From positions 204,137 to 268,136 of the forward strand of contig NZ_SMAF01000002.1 of NCBI RefSeq assembly GCF_004343305.1: a stretch of 64,000 bases of DNA, read 5' to 3'. The notes beneath the pieces were generated by a model. It did not search any database. It saw nothing but the letters and a program-made list of their open reading frames with translations, and was not told where the DNA came from. This stretch comes from Pseudofulvimonas gallinarii (lineage in GTDB: Bacteria; Pseudomonadota; Gammaproteobacteria; Xanthomonadales; UBA2363). This document shows, one piece after another, positions 21,101 to 33,210 of the stretch (positions are counted from its first letter, which is position 1; each line of letters starts with the position of its first letter). Both the position numbers and the translations under genes were made by a program.

Positions 21101-21505
21101 GTACTGGTTGACGACGGTGAAGCGGTTGTTGGCCGGCGTATCCCAGTCGAAGTAGCGGATCGTCTGGCCGCGCCCGCCATCCCAGCCCGGCAGGCCCTCG
21201 ACCGTCAGACCCTTGATCAGCAACTCGGTGGCCTTCTGGTTGGCCTCCATCAGCTTGTGCGTACCGAGCCGGGTGATGGCGGCCACGGCTTCCGACAGGC
21301 GTGCATCGTCCAGCCAGGGCTGGCCGTCCGGGCCGGGGTTCAAAGCCCGCAGCCGCTCGCGCAGCACGCCCTCCTGGATCACTTCCGAGAAGCTGCCGCG
21401 CCCCGTCACCTCCGGGTCGTCCAGGCTGCCCTCGACATGGACCCAGCCCAGTCCCGCAAGCTGAGCTACGAGCGGCTTTTCAACGTCTTCGAGTTCCCAC
21501 CCCAT
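18185..21505 (-). CDS. hsdR: Type I restriction enzyme, R (endonuclease/translocase) subunit
   Basis: The motor and nuclease subunit of a type I restriction-modification complex. It translocates DNA with ATP and cuts away from unmodified target sites. The ATG at 21505 has AGAGGAG 7 bases upstream and gives 1106 residues (MGWELEDVEKP...). The N-terminal PD-(D/E)xK nuclease shows PDLVLLVNGIPLVVVECKS around residue 150-175. SF2 helicase motifs follow: HTQGSGKSLTMVFL (Walker A, about 333), VDEAHRTQAGD (DEAH box, about 457), GFTGTP, and LTGFDAP with IARVNRTG further on. The C-terminal region is helical, as expected for the HsdM contact. All catalytic motifs look intact. Confidence 0.97.
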   Translation of the reverse strand: MGWELEDVEKPLVAQLAGLGWVHVEGSLDDPEVTGRGSFSEVIQEGVLRERLRALNPGPDGQPWLDDARLSEAVAAITRLGTHKLMEANQKATELLIKGLTVEGLPGWDGGRGQTIRYFDWDTPANNRFTVVNQYRVDCPPGYNSGKAFIVPDLVLLVNGIPLVVVECKSPSIPEPLTEAVNQLRRYSNQRKTALEVEDNEGNEALFATNQLLIATSFDEARVGSIGATFEHYAQWKTVVGPDGSGSEIEVAQKLGKSSLSEQERLVAGLLAPAHLLDVIKNFLLFMQVGGQTIKSVCRYQQYRAVNRALARLKTGKTRLQHGEHDQRGGIIWHTQGSGKSLTMVFLVRKMRADAQLRRFKVIVVTDRKDLQRQLSETATLTGEVVEVAESTAGVKALARRKGPGLIFATIQKYRDADTAGEVPLTADDLPKVEEPKGAYKAGEKFEVLNEDDSILVLVDEAHRTQAGDLHANLLAGLPNCARIGFTGTPIIMGEKKRTHEIFGEFIDRYTIKQAEADGATVPVLYEGRTAKGAVKDGASLDALFEDLFRQRTPEELEAIKQKYATKGHIFDAPALIADKARDMLRHYVTNILPNGYKAQVVAYSRLAAIRYFAALKTARDELLAEAEGLSPQDKALDDEALCQRPPKVQALVQAWRHRDTLARLEFAPIISGSNNDDPAWKAWTDGAAHEQLIKRFKKPLFHADPAKTDPLAFLVVKSMLLTGFDAPIEGVMYLDRPIREAELLQAIARVNRTGFGKRCGIVVDYYGVAQHLKEALAAYADEDVEGALASLKDEIPVLRDRHLRVVDLFRQQGIESLDDTEACVEALGSERLRAEFAVKLKAFLASLDTVLPRPEGLPYSGDAKRLAYIYARARNRYKDTPVLGKDVGAKVRKLIDDHVISLGIDPKIPPIQLTDAEFDTHLARAANDRAKASEMEHAIRSHIRKHADEDPVLYRKLSERLNEILKSLGEQWNEVIAQLQKIIDELRTGTAGAVDVPGDLPEHCAPFLRTVLDVAFAGQAPTSAELLRLKDVTVELVDLLVQELKANPRIWSPNKMPDQENLRDGILFDHLMNLKPRLIDAEMAGLLADRLIEQARANHDKLVQV

Positions 21506-21565
21506 CAAAGACTCCTCTGGTGAAATCGGATGCAGCGTGCCAATTGCATCCGTTTTCATCCGTTT

Positions 21566-21868
21566 TTATCCAATTTCAATCCCCGTTCCCCCAGCCGGTA
21601 CAAGGCCATCCACTCCCAAGGCCTGCACCGTCACGTTGACCGAAGGGGAGGTCCGTGCCGCCACCAGGCCGGGCAGGCCATCGAGCATCCGGTGCTCCGC
21701 ATGCAGTCCCGTAGGCGTGCCGTCATCTTCAACACCTAGCCACAGCTCGCCGCCCTCTGCATTGGCAAGGCAGACAATGGCCTCGACCAGATCGTGGTCC
21801 GACAGGCGCTGGCGGTCGCTCTTGAATTCGACCGTCAGGGATTCGGCAGGTGGCAGCCTGGGCGTCAT
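21566..21868 (-). pseudogene. Truncated AlbA_2 (Schlafen-like ATP-binding) protein, N-terminal fragment
   Basis: A 100-residue reading frame beginning [20 protein letters not shown], then LVEAIVCLANAEGGELWLGV and ARTSPSVNVTVQAL. This is the N-terminal part of the AlbA_2 domain family, whose members in type I loci usually run to several hundred residues with a C-terminal ATPase-like region. Here the frame leaves the family after about 85 residues (VDGLVPAGGTGIEIG) and hsdR follows 60 bases later, so the C-terminal part appears deleted. The ATG overlaps the hsdS stop (ATGA). It may be a remnant or a functional short protein. Confidence 0.7.
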
Positions 21869-23185
21869 GCTTGTTGCGCCTCCTGTAGCAGAGGGGTGAC
21901 GCGGACGCGGCCGATGAGGAGGTCGTCCATGAGACCGAATTTGAGGTCACGAAGCTTCGCCGATTCCCTTGTCGCGTTCTGGATGCGGTTGTCGATCTCG
22001 TCCAACCGCTCGGCGATGAGGTTCTGCTCGGTATGCTCGGGCCTTGCTGTCAGCAGCCCGCGAATGGTTGGGAGGTTCAGACCAGCTTTCGCACCGGCAT
22101 CGTTCAGCTTGCTGATATAGGCTTGAGCGACGGGGCTGGCCAAATAGTGGCCTACGAAGCGCGGGTTGACGGCACCGATATTGGGCCGCACGAGGGCGAT
22201 ATGCTGATTGATATACGCCTCGCCCATGCCATCTGGAACGACTCCAACAATACCCAGATCGGCCGTGATCGAAATCAGGATATCGCCCGGTTCCAACCGC
22301 GTTCGTTGACCGTCTGCGTTGTGTGGCGGGCACACGTAGATGGTGGAGTCAAACCGAAAGTTGATGTGCTCGCGCGTAAGATTTCCGATGCGCACGAACA
22401 GCGCGCCGCTTTCGGCATAGAAGCGCGCCCAGTCACGAGAGCCGCTAGTGACAGTGGAGGACACCGCCTCCAATGTGGCGATATCCCACTCCTTCGGAAT
22501 CCACCCCAGCGGCGACGGCTTGTAGAGATTCGGCGCCTCGGATTGGGGCGGGCGCAGTTCGCCGTTGGCGTCGATGCCGCGCGTCAGCAGGTCGTGCAGC
22601 AGGCCCTGCTTGACGGCCTTGAGCTTGGCGATGATCGCTTCGGTTTCCTGGATGGCGGTGTCGAGGGTGTCGAGGATTTTCGAAATAGCCGCCTGTTCTT
22701 CCCTACGCTCCGGGAAGATCACCTTCATCTTCTCGACATCGGCAAGGTTAAGCCCCGGCTGCGCGGAGCCCTTCATGTACTTCTTCACCTCAGAGTGAAA
22801 TGCCTTCGAGCGGAAGAAGTGAAGGAAAAATCGTGAGTGGAGTTCCTCTTGGATTGCGATGCGCGCTGTGGTCTGCGTTAGGTTGGCACCGGACAGAATC
22901 TCCGGCACTTCTGCGACTAGGCCAACGTAGCCAACAATGGACAAAAGGATGTCGCCACCTCGAACCGAGGCTCTGTCGAAGCTTGCCGCAAGTCGAGGGG
23001 AAACATAGTAGAGGTCATCGACACGAACTTCGCCGCCGCTGTAATCCTGGCCGCGAATCATTGGGACGCCGAGCTCTGGGGTAAATCGAGGGCCTGGCTG
23101 GACGATTCCGTATGTAATCCTGCGATGAGGATTAACCACTTCCGCAAGTTTCTTTGACGTCCAGTTATCGGGAACCGAGCTGAAG

Positions 23186-23193
<8 letters not shown>
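21865..23193 (-). CDS. hsdS: Type I restriction enzyme, S (specificity) subunit
   Basis: The DNA-recognition subunit, 442 residues. Two target-recognition domains lie at about 5-150 and 225-370. Each is followed by a conserved helical spacer: [20 protein letters not shown]...[11 protein letters not shown] in the centre, and [19 protein letters not shown] at the C-terminus. Its start overlaps the hsdM stop by 8 bases. The recognition domains are visibly poorer in GC and less regular in codon use than hsdM and hsdR, as expected for the horizontally exchanged part of such loci. The target sequence cannot be predicted by eye. Confidence 0.95.
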
Positions 23194-25690
<2,497 letters not shown>

Positions 25691-25693
25691 GAT

Positions 25694-26401
25694 TCAGGTG
25701 TTCCTGGTAATTGCATGGAGCGCCATCTGCTGCAGGCGCTCGCGGACTACATCTGCCCGATCCGGGTCTTCGACCAGGCCCGGCAGGCTGTTGTTGAAAT
25801 CGTCATTCGCCAGCAGCCCGGCGAATGTTTGCCCCACCGACCGCCTGAGCGGTTCCGAGGCAGCGGCAAGTTCCTCCACGAGTTCGGGGCGCCCATCCAC
25901 GACCTGGATTACGTCCTCCAGATCGTGGCTCGTCAGGAAGTCGCCTTTGCCGCGACTCATGAAGGCCTCAAGCTTGGTAGCGACAAACGCGGGCGCCGAA
26001 ACCAGCCGGATGGTTATTCCGTTACCCAGCTCAAACGGGGAGGCGGTTGCGATTGCCTCCTCATACCAGCGATTGGTAAAGCCGAGGACGGCGCCAGCAG
26101 TGGGCATGAGGTCGAACACAACACCCGACTCGCGATGCAGCCAGCGGCAGATGACCCCACTGGCGGCGTCACGAACGAATCCGCGCTGCTCCAGCTGCTC
26201 TTCCACGCGGTAGAACTGCGGGAGTGTTTCGGCAGGGACGATGGCATCGACGTCCATGGTGGGGCGGATCCCTTCCACGAACGGATCGGTAAGCAACAGG
26301 CCGGCCGTGGAACCCGCTACGAATACAACCTGCTCGCAGAGATCACCAAGGGCCAGTGCAATCGCCTGAAGGCGGGGAAGGTCTGAGTCAGGCCGCGGCA
26401 T
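25694..26401 (-). CDS. AbiEii-like nucleotidyltransferase (putative toxin/abortive-infection component)
   Basis: 235 residues with the minimal nucleotidyltransferase signature: VAGSTAGLLL near residue 30, RPTMDVDAIV near residue 50 (the TxDxD metal site), and a third acidic position in GVVFDLMPT. This resembles AbiEii/AbiGii-type enzymes, some of which are toxins of type IV toxin-antitoxin or abortive-infection systems. It is shorter than classical AbiEii. It overlaps the upstream winged-helix gene by 14 bases and sits 3 bases before hsdM. Activity and target are unknown; the toxin reading rests on family resemblance and pairing with a DNA-binding partner. Confidence 0.75.
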   Translation of the reverse strand: MPRPDSDLPRLQAIALALGDLCEQVVFVAGSTAGLLLTDPFVEGIRPTMDVDAIVPAETLPQFYRVEEQLEQRGFVRDAASGVICRWLHRESGVVFDLMPTAGAVLGFTNRWYEEAIATASPFELGNGITIRLVSAPAFVATKLEAFMSRGKGDFLTSHDLEDVIQVVDGRPELVEELAAASEPLRRSVGQTFAGLLANDDFNNSLPGLVEDPDRADVVRERLQQMALHAITRNT

Positions 26402-26918
26402 CGTGAGGCTTCAGAGCATCGGCCAACAGCTTCGCCGCAAGCTCCCGCTCGCGGGCCCGCCCCATACGCAAGGCATCGAGTAGCGCCAGGAGGCGATGCA
26501 AGGCCGGGTCCGCCAAGGCAGCCTGTGGCGCCGTGCGATAGATCGGGGAAACCGATGGGCCGCGCGCATTGCCTTGGGGATGCGCCCAGACGGGTGGGTC
26601 GCCCTCGCTGTGCAGCAGGCTGACAAGCGGTTCCGCGCCATGCGCCGTGGGAACGCCCCGCTTCACAGGCCCGATCTCCGCCGGGAAGGCATAGCGCGCC
26701 CCATGCACTAGGAACTCCTGCACGGCGGGCCGGACCGGAGACCAGTCCCCCCTGCCCCGGATGTTCACCAGACCCGCACCCTTGGCACGCTTGACGCTGG
26801 CGTGAACCTCGGCAGGGCTCATTCCCAGCTCCTGGGCCAGGGCGGCAAAGGTAAAGTGCCGGTCCGGATGGGCCGACACCTTGAGAATCACCAGTAGTTC
26901 TTGCGGCTTGAGGTCCAT
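26388..26918 (-). CDS. Winged-helix regulator (putative AbiEi-like partner), first gene of the hsd operon
   Basis: 176 residues. The N-terminal 60 (LLVILKVSAHPDRHFTFAAL, AQELGMSPAEVHASVKRAKG, AGLVNIRG) form a MarR/GntR-like winged helix. The C-terminal part has a VQEFLVHGARYAFPAEIG block and no enzymatic motif. It overlaps the nucleotidyltransferase gene, as antitoxin and toxin genes often do, and a 26-bp palindrome lies 6 bases upstream of its ATG. I infer that it represses its own operon and may neutralise the nucleotidyltransferase. No good Shine-Dalgarno separates palindrome and start, so the mRNA may be nearly leaderless. Confidence 0.75.
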   Translation of the reverse strand: MDLKPQELLVILKVSAHPDRHFTFAALAQELGMSPAEVHASVKRAKGAGLVNIRGRGDWSPVRPAVQEFLVHGARYAFPAEIGPVKRGVPTAHGAEPLVSLLHSEGDPPVWAHPQGNARGPSVSPIYRTAPQAALADPALHRLLALLDALRMGRARERELAAKLLADALKPHDAAA

Positions 26919-26923
26919 GGTCT

Positions 26924-26949
26924 TATTCGCTATTCGCGAATAGCGAATA
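26924..26949. promoter_or_regulatory. 26-bp perfect palindrome, likely operator of the hsd operon
   Basis: A perfect 26-bp palindrome made of two direct TATTCGC repeats facing two GCGAATA repeats, with TTCGCGAA at the centre. It begins 6 bases upstream of the ATG of the winged-helix gene and is AT-richer than its surroundings. Position and symmetry fit an operator for a dimeric or double-dimeric winged-helix repressor. The binding protein is inferred to be the adjacent gene product. Confidence 0.75.
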
Positions 26950-27020
26950 TAGGTCAGCTCTCCGACCGAAAGAAGCCCCCAGGAAGCAGCCTTGACCTGG
27001 GCTCACCGCCTCACGGCGAC

Positions 27021-27047
27021 AGCCCCGCTTTCGCGGGGCTTTTCCTT
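27021..27047 (+). terminator. Intrinsic terminator oriented rightward
   Basis: AGCCCCGC, a TTTC loop, GCGGGGCT, then TTTCCTT: an 8-bp stem with a U-rich tail on the plus strand. Both neighbouring genes read leftward; purA ends at 27067. It cannot be the canonical terminator of purA in this orientation, although the same stem could still act on the minus strand without a U-tract. Confidence 0.65.
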
Positions 27048-27066
27048 CAAATTCGATCAGAGCCTC

Positions 27067-28714
<1,648 letters not shown>

Positions 28715-28729
28715 CGAATCGGATTGGTC

Positions 28730-28906
28730 GTCATCCCCGCGAAGGGGGGATCCAGTCAGGATCACGCTTTTGGAAGGCTGGATTCCCGCCTGCGCGGGGA
28801 TCCAGTCACGACCACGCTTCCGGAGCGCTGGATTCCCGCCTTCGCGGGGATCCAGTCACGATCACGCTCTTGGAAGGCTGGATACCCGCCTGCGCGGGAA
28901 TGACGG
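28730..28906. repeat. MITE-like inverted-repeat element, tandem triple unit
   Basis: Outer arms GTCATCCCCGCGAAG and CGCGGGAATGAC flank three units sharing GGATCCAGTCACGA, CACGCT and CTGGATTCCCGCC. The basic unit is a roughly 78-bp element whose ends form an inverted repeat (GTCATYCCCGC...GGCGGG.ATCCAG with CTGGATTCCCGCC...GCGGGAATGAC). Here the units are fused at their GCGGGGATCCAG junctions. There is no transposase gene, so it would be a non-autonomous element. Confidence 0.8.
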
Positions 28907-29012
28907 CGCAGAGCAGACCTGGCCGGTCATGCCCGCTCGGCAATGGTCGCGTTCCGGCGGCCCCTCGAACTCGGCACACTTCAGGTCAGTACTTCGCGAA
29001 TCGATTTGGGCT

Positions 29013-29091
29013 CGTCATCCCCGCGAAGGCGGGGATCCAGTCACGACCACGCTTCCGGAGCGCTGGATTCCCGCCTGCGCGGGAATGACGG
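29013..29091. repeat. MITE-like inverted-repeat element, single unit
   Basis: Arms CGTCATCCCCGCGAAGGCGG and CCGCCTGCGCGGGAATGACG surround GGATCCAGTCACGACCACGC and TTCCGGAGCGCTGGATTC. The interior is nearly identical to the middle unit of the triple element at 28730-28906. Confidence 0.8.
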
Positions 29092-29136
29092 CAATGCGGG
29101 CAGCATCGATTCGTCGCCCGGCGAGTCGCTGGGGCT

Positions 29137-29214
29137 CGTCATCCCTGCGAAGGCGGGGATCCAGTCACGACCACGCTTCCGGAGCGCTGGATTCCCGCCT
29201 GCGCGGGAATGACG
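29137..29214. repeat. MITE-like inverted-repeat element, single unit
   Basis: Same organisation as the copy at 29013-29091, with one arm change (CATCCCTGCGAAGGCGG) and an otherwise identical interior. Confidence 0.8.
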
Positions 29215-29247
29215 ACGGGGTTGGCTGGTGTGTGGCGGCGGTGTTGG

Positions 29248-29360
29248 GCTGATCGGATGCGGTGTATTGCGGACGATCGGATGCGGGCGATCGGCGGGGT
29301 CGAATGCGGAGATCGGGCGGGGTCGAGTGCAGACGATCGGACGCGGCCGGGTGCGGGCGG
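29248..29360. repeat. Degenerate short tandem repeats
   Basis: Imperfect repeats built on GATCGGATGCGG, GATCGGCGGGGTCGAATGCG and GATCGGGCGGGGTCGAGTGC fill the space up to the DUF2065 stop codon. The two longer copies are tandem, about 23 bases per unit. No function is evident. Confidence 0.55.
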
Positions 29361-29361
29361 A

Positions 29362-29547
29362 TCAGCCGCGCACGAACTGCAGGCTGATGAGGCCGAGCAC
29401 GATCATGATCGCGCCGCCGATGCGGAGCTGCCGCGAGGGCAGCTCCTGGATGCGCATCGCCATCTGCTTCCAGCCATCGGGAGACACGAAGAGCATCAGC
29501 CCTTCCAGCACCATGACCAGGCACAGCGCGGCCCAGAGCTCGCTCAT
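29362..29547 (-). CDS. DUF2065 small membrane protein (YjeT-like)
   Basis: 61 residues with two hydrophobic helices (ELWAALCLVMVLEGLMLFV and LRIGGAIMIVLGLISLQFV) joined by SPDGWKQMAMRIQELPSRQL, the conserved loop of the family. It follows hflC by 16 bases, its usual position. The function is unknown. Confidence 0.9.
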   Translation of the reverse strand: MSELWAALCLVMVLEGLMLFVSPDGWKQMAMRIQELPSRQLRIGGAIMIVLGLISLQFVRG

Positions 29548-29563
29548 GGCTGCGGCGGCCGGG

Positions 29564-30433
29564 TCAGCGGGCGCGCGCGCCTTCGCCGAAGTAACGGAAG
29601 AATTCCGAATTCGGGTCGAGCACCATCACGTCGGTGCCGCCGCGGAACGCTTCGCGGTAGGCCTGCAGGCTGCGGTAGAAACCGTAGAACTCGGCGTCGC
29701 TGCCATAGGCGGCGGCATAGACTTCGGCGGCGCGGGCATCGCCCTCACCGCGCAGGGTCTGGGCGTCACGCTCGGCCTCCGCAAGCAGCACATTGGCCTG
29801 GCGGTCGGCATCGGCGCGGACGCGCTCGGCGGCTTCGCCACCCTGCGCGCGCAGTTCGTTGGCGACGCGGCGGCGCTCTTCGCGCATGCGGCGGAACACC
29901 GAGTCGATGACTTCGCTGTCCTCGGGCAGCTCGATGCGCTTGATGCGCACGTCGACCACGGTGATGCCCAGCGCGCGCGCCGCCTCGTCCGACTTCGCCT
30001 TCAGCACGTCGGTGAGGTTGGTGCGCACGTCGGCGACGACTTCGGCCAGCGTGCGCTGGTTGAATTCGTTGCGCAGGGCTTCCTTGACGATCGGGTTCAG
30101 GCGCGCCAGCGCGTTGCTCTCGTTGCCACCGGTGGCCTGGTAGAAACGCGACACATCGACGATGCGCCAGCGCACGAAGAAGTCGACGCTGACGTCCTTC
30201 TTTTCCGAAGTGAGGTAGCGCTCCGGCTGCGCGTCCAGCGTCAGCAGGCGGCGGTCGAAGCGGCGCACCGACTCGATGAAGGGCACCTTGAAGTGCAGGC
30301 CCGGCTGGATGTCCGAACGGGTGATGGCGCCCAGGCGGAACAGCGCCGCGGTCTGGTGTTCACTGACGGTGAACAGGCTGTTGGCCAGCACCAGCAGGAC
30401 CAGTGCGGCGACGATCAGGATGGCGGGTCTCAT
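29564..30433 (-). CDS. hflC: HflC, SPFH-family modulator of FtsH
   Basis: An inner-membrane, periplasm-facing band-7/SPFH protein of 289 residues that forms a cage with HflK around the FtsH protease. It has an N-terminal anchor (AILIVAALVLLVLANSLFTV), the SPFH domain, and helical LRAQGGEAAERVRADADRQA. The ATG overlaps the hflK stop by 4 bases. Confidence 0.96.
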   Translation of the reverse strand: MRPAILIVAALVLLVLANSLFTVSEHQTAALFRLGAITRSDIQPGLHFKVPFIESVRRFDRRLLTLDAQPERYLTSEKKDVSVDFFVRWRIVDVSRFYQATGGNESNALARLNPIVKEALRNEFNQRTLAEVVADVRTNLTDVLKAKSDEAARALGITVVDVRIKRIELPEDSEVIDSVFRRMREERRRVANELRAQGGEAAERVRADADRQANVLLAEAERDAQTLRGEGDARAAEVYAAAYGSDAEFYGFYRSLQAYREAFRGGTDVMVLDPNSEFFRYFGEGARAR

Positions 30434-31632
30434 CGGCGGCTCTCCCGTCCGGTGGAACGGTTGTCACGGCTGCTGGACGCGCTGCTGCCGGTCGACGGTT
30501 CGGCGCGGCCGGGCGCGACGCTGCCGGACGCGGCGGGCGGCTCGAAGAGCTGGGCCTGGCGGCCCTTGAGCAGCTGGTCCAGCGGCAGGTACATCAGCGA
30601 CTGGCTGCCGCCGCCGCTGACGTCGACCATGATCTTCGGATTGCGCGCCAGCACTTCCTGCATGGTCTCCAGCAGCAGGCGCTTGCGCGTGACTTCCGGT
30701 GCCTTGCGGTATTCGTCCACGAGCAGGCTGAAGCGCTTGGATTCACCTTCGGCGCGGGCGATGGTGACTTCCTTGTAGCCTTCGGCATCCAGCGTGATGC
30801 GGGCGGCCTCACCGCGCGCTTCCGGGACGACGCGGCTGGCGTAGGCCTCGGCCTCGCGCACCAGGCGCTCGCGGTCCTCACGCGCGGCGATGGCGTCGTC
30901 GAAGGCGGCCTTCACTTCCTGCGGCGGCTCGACGCCCTGGAAGTTGACGTCGCTGATCTCGATGCCGGTCCTGTAGTCGTTCAGCGCTTCCTGCAGGTGG
31001 TCGCGCACCGATGCGACCAGCACCGCGCGCTGGCCGATCAGCACTTCGTCCAGCGTATTGGCGCCGATGACCTGGCGAACGGCCGCTTCGGCCGCCTCGC
31101 TCAGGGCGAGGTCCGGATCACGGCTGCCGAACAGGTAGAGGTTGGGATCGGCGACGCGGTACTGCACGTTGAAACGCATGACGACGAGGTTCTCGTCGCG
31201 CGTCAGCATGCGCGCTTCGGCGTTGACCGAACGCACCGAGGTGAAATCGACCTTGCGCACATCCTCGATCGGACGCGGCCACTTGAAGTTGAGGCCGGGA
31301 TTCATCTGGCGGTCGAACTTGCCGAAGCGCAGCACGGCGCCGCGCTCGCGTTCCTCGATGACGACGACCGAATCGAACGCGGCCCAGATCAGCAACGCGG
31401 CCAGCGCGATCAGCGCAATACCGCCAAAACCGGGACCACCGGAACCCAGGCCGTCACCGCCGCCGCCGCGCTTGCCGCGGCCACCGCCGAACAGGCGGTT
31501 CAGGCGATCGCCCATGTTCTTCAGCCAGCGATCGAAATCGGGGCCATTGCCGCCGTTTCCACCGCCACCTTTGTTGTTGCCGCCACCGGACCAGGGGTCG
31601 CGCTGGCCGCCGCCGGGTTCATTCCAAGCCAT
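30430..31632 (-). CDS. hflK: HflK, SPFH-family modulator of FtsH
   Basis: The 400-residue partner of HflC. Its typical Gly/Asn-rich cytoplasmic N-terminus (residues 5-80: NEPGGGQRDPWSGGGNNKGG) is followed by one membrane helix (GGIALIALAALLIWAAFDSV), the SPFH domain starting VVIEERERGAVLRFG, and a Ser/Arg-rich tail. It is translationally coupled to hflC, and 135 bases separate it from hflX upstream. Confidence 0.96.
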   Translation of the reverse strand: MAWNEPGGGQRDPWSGGGNNKGGGGNGGNGPDFDRWLKNMGDRLNRLFGGGRGKRGGGGDGLGSGGPGFGGIALIALAALLIWAAFDSVVVIEERERGAVLRFGKFDRQMNPGLNFKWPRPIEDVRKVDFTSVRSVNAEARMLTRDENLVVMRFNVQYRVADPNLYLFGSRDPDLALSEAAEAAVRQVIGANTLDEVLIGQRAVLVASVRDHLQEALNDYRTGIEISDVNFQGVEPPQEVKAAFDDAIAAREDRERLVREAEAYASRVVPEARGEAARITLDAEGYKEVTIARAEGESKRFSLLVDEYRKAPEVTRKRLLLETMQEVLARNPKIMVDVSGGGSQSLMYLPLDQLLKGRQAQLFEPPAASGSVAPGRAEPSTGSSASSSRDNRSTGRESRR

Positions 31633-31767
31633 CGACTGCTCCGTCGTTGCGGCCGGCGCAGGGCGCCGACCGGTGGAGTACGCCCTTTACGGCGCACCAC
31701 AGGGCTGCTGATTGTACCCCAGCCGTCGGAAGCGTCCGGCCGGGGAAGGGGTGTGTCGTCCTGCCTG

Positions 31768-33210
31768 TCATGCCGCCGCGTCGTCGCTGCCGCCGCGCGG
31801 ATCAAGCGTGTCGTCGGGCGGTTCGCCGAAGTCGAAGGCGTCATCGTCGTCATCGTCGGCGGCGCGGACATCGATGGCCCTGATAAGCAGGCCGTCGGCC
31901 TCCCCGCGCTGCCGCAGGCGGTTGGCCTCGGCGTCGCCCAGGCGGACCTGCAACTGCCAGCCTTCGTCCGTCGACGCTTCCGATTCGATGGCCTGCTGGC
32001 GATACAGCGCGGCGCGCACCGAACCCTGGCTGTGCGGCACGAACAGCCGGTAGCGCAGGCGGCGTTCGGCGAAGTGTTCGCCGATGGCCTCGAACAGCAG
32101 GTCCATGCCCTCGCCTTTCGCGGCCGACAGCCACACACGCGGCTGGTTGTCGCCGTCGATGCGGTCGCGATGCGGCACCCGGCCTTCCAGGCAGTCGATC
32201 TTGTTCATCACCAGGATGCGCGGCAGGTCGCCGGCACCGATTTCCTCAAGGACGGCATCAACCTGGCGGATGCGTTCGGTGTGTTCGGGATCGGCGGCGT
32301 CGACGACGTGCAGCAACAGGTCGGCTTCGCGCGCCTCCGCCAGCGTCGAGCGGAACGCGGCGACGACCTCGTGCGGCAGCTCGCGGATGAAGCCGACGGT
32401 GTCGGCCAGCAGCAGTGGACCGCAGGGCAGGCCTTCGATGCGACGCAGCGTCGGATCCAGCGTGGCGAACAGCTGGTCGGCGGCATAGACCCCGGCACCG
32501 GTCAGCTGGTTGAACAGCGTGGACTTGCCGGCGTTGGTGTAGCCGACCAGCGCCAGCGTCGGCAGCTCGCCCCGGCGGCGCGAACGCCGTGACTGGCTGC
32601 GCTGCACCTGCACCTGGTCGAGGCGGCGCTTGAGGATCTTGACGCGCTCGGCGAGCAGCCGGCGGTCGGTTTCCAGCTGCGTTTCACCTGGACCGCGCAG
32701 GCCGATGCTGCCGCCGCGCTGTCGTTCGAGATGGGTCCAGCCGCGCACCAGGCGCGTGGACAGGTGGCGCAGCTGCGCCAGTTCGACCTGCAGCTTGCCT
32801 TCGAAACTGCGCGCACGCTGCGCGAAGATGTCGAGGATCAGCCCGGTGCGGTCGATGACGCGGCACTTGCAGTGGCGTTCGAGGTTGCGCTCCTGCACCG
32901 GCGACAGCGCCTGGTCCACCAGGACAACGTCGGCGTCGTGCAACTGGCGCAGCGTCGCAACCTCCTCGACCTTGCCGGAACCGACGTAGGTGGCGGAGTG
33001 CGGTCGATTGATGCGCGCCGTGACGACGGCGACGACCTGCGCACCGGCCGACGCGGCCAGTTCGGAGAATTCGGCGATCTCGCCGTCGGCATCCTCGCCC
33101 GTGGCGAGCGGAACCAGGAGGATGGCTCGCTCGCCGCCGCGGGCACGGCTGAAAGGATCGGGACCGGCCTCGATGTCAGGCCGGTCGATCTGCGGGTTCG
33201 ACTCGTTCAA
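31768..33210 (-). CDS. hflX: HflX, ribosome-associated GTPase
   Basis: A cytoplasmic GTPase that splits or rescues stalled ribosomes under stress. It has 480 residues. The N-terminal HflX domain includes GSGKVEEV and [15 protein letters not shown]-motifs are [16 protein letters not shown] (G1), [14 protein letters not shown] (G3) and VMNKID (G4). The C-terminus is acidic ([12 protein letters not shown]). The start is a TTG whose last bases overlap the hfq stop (TTGA), implying coupling to hfq. Confidence 0.95.
   Translation of the reverse strand: MNESNPQIDRPDIEAGPDPFSRARGGERAILLVPLATGEDADGEIAEFSELAASAGAQVVAVVTARINRPHSATYVGSGKVEEVATLRQLHDADVVLVDQALSPVQERNLERHCKCRVIDRTGLILDIFAQRARSFEGKLQVELAQLRHLSTRLVRGWTHLERQRGGSIGLRGPGETQLETDRRLLAERVKILKRRLDQVQVQRSQSRRSRRRGELPTLALVGYTNAGKSTLFNQLTGAGVYAADQLFATLDPTLRRIEGLPCGPLLLADTVGFIRELPHEVVAAFRSTLAEAREADLLLHVVDAADPEHTERIRQVDAVLEEIGAGDLPRILVMNKIDCLEGRVPHRDRIDGDNQPRVWLSAAKGEGMDLLFEAIGEHFAERRLRYRLFVPHSQGSVRAALYRQQAIESEASTDEGWQLQVRLGDAEANRLRQRGEADGLLIRAIDVRAADDDDDDAFDFGEPPDDTLDPRGGSDDAAA

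Noticed and set aside
28730-29214. CRISPR or coding repeats
   Set aside because: Units are inverted repeats joined at their arms with nearly identical interiors; the short open frames across them are by-products of the repeat sequence.
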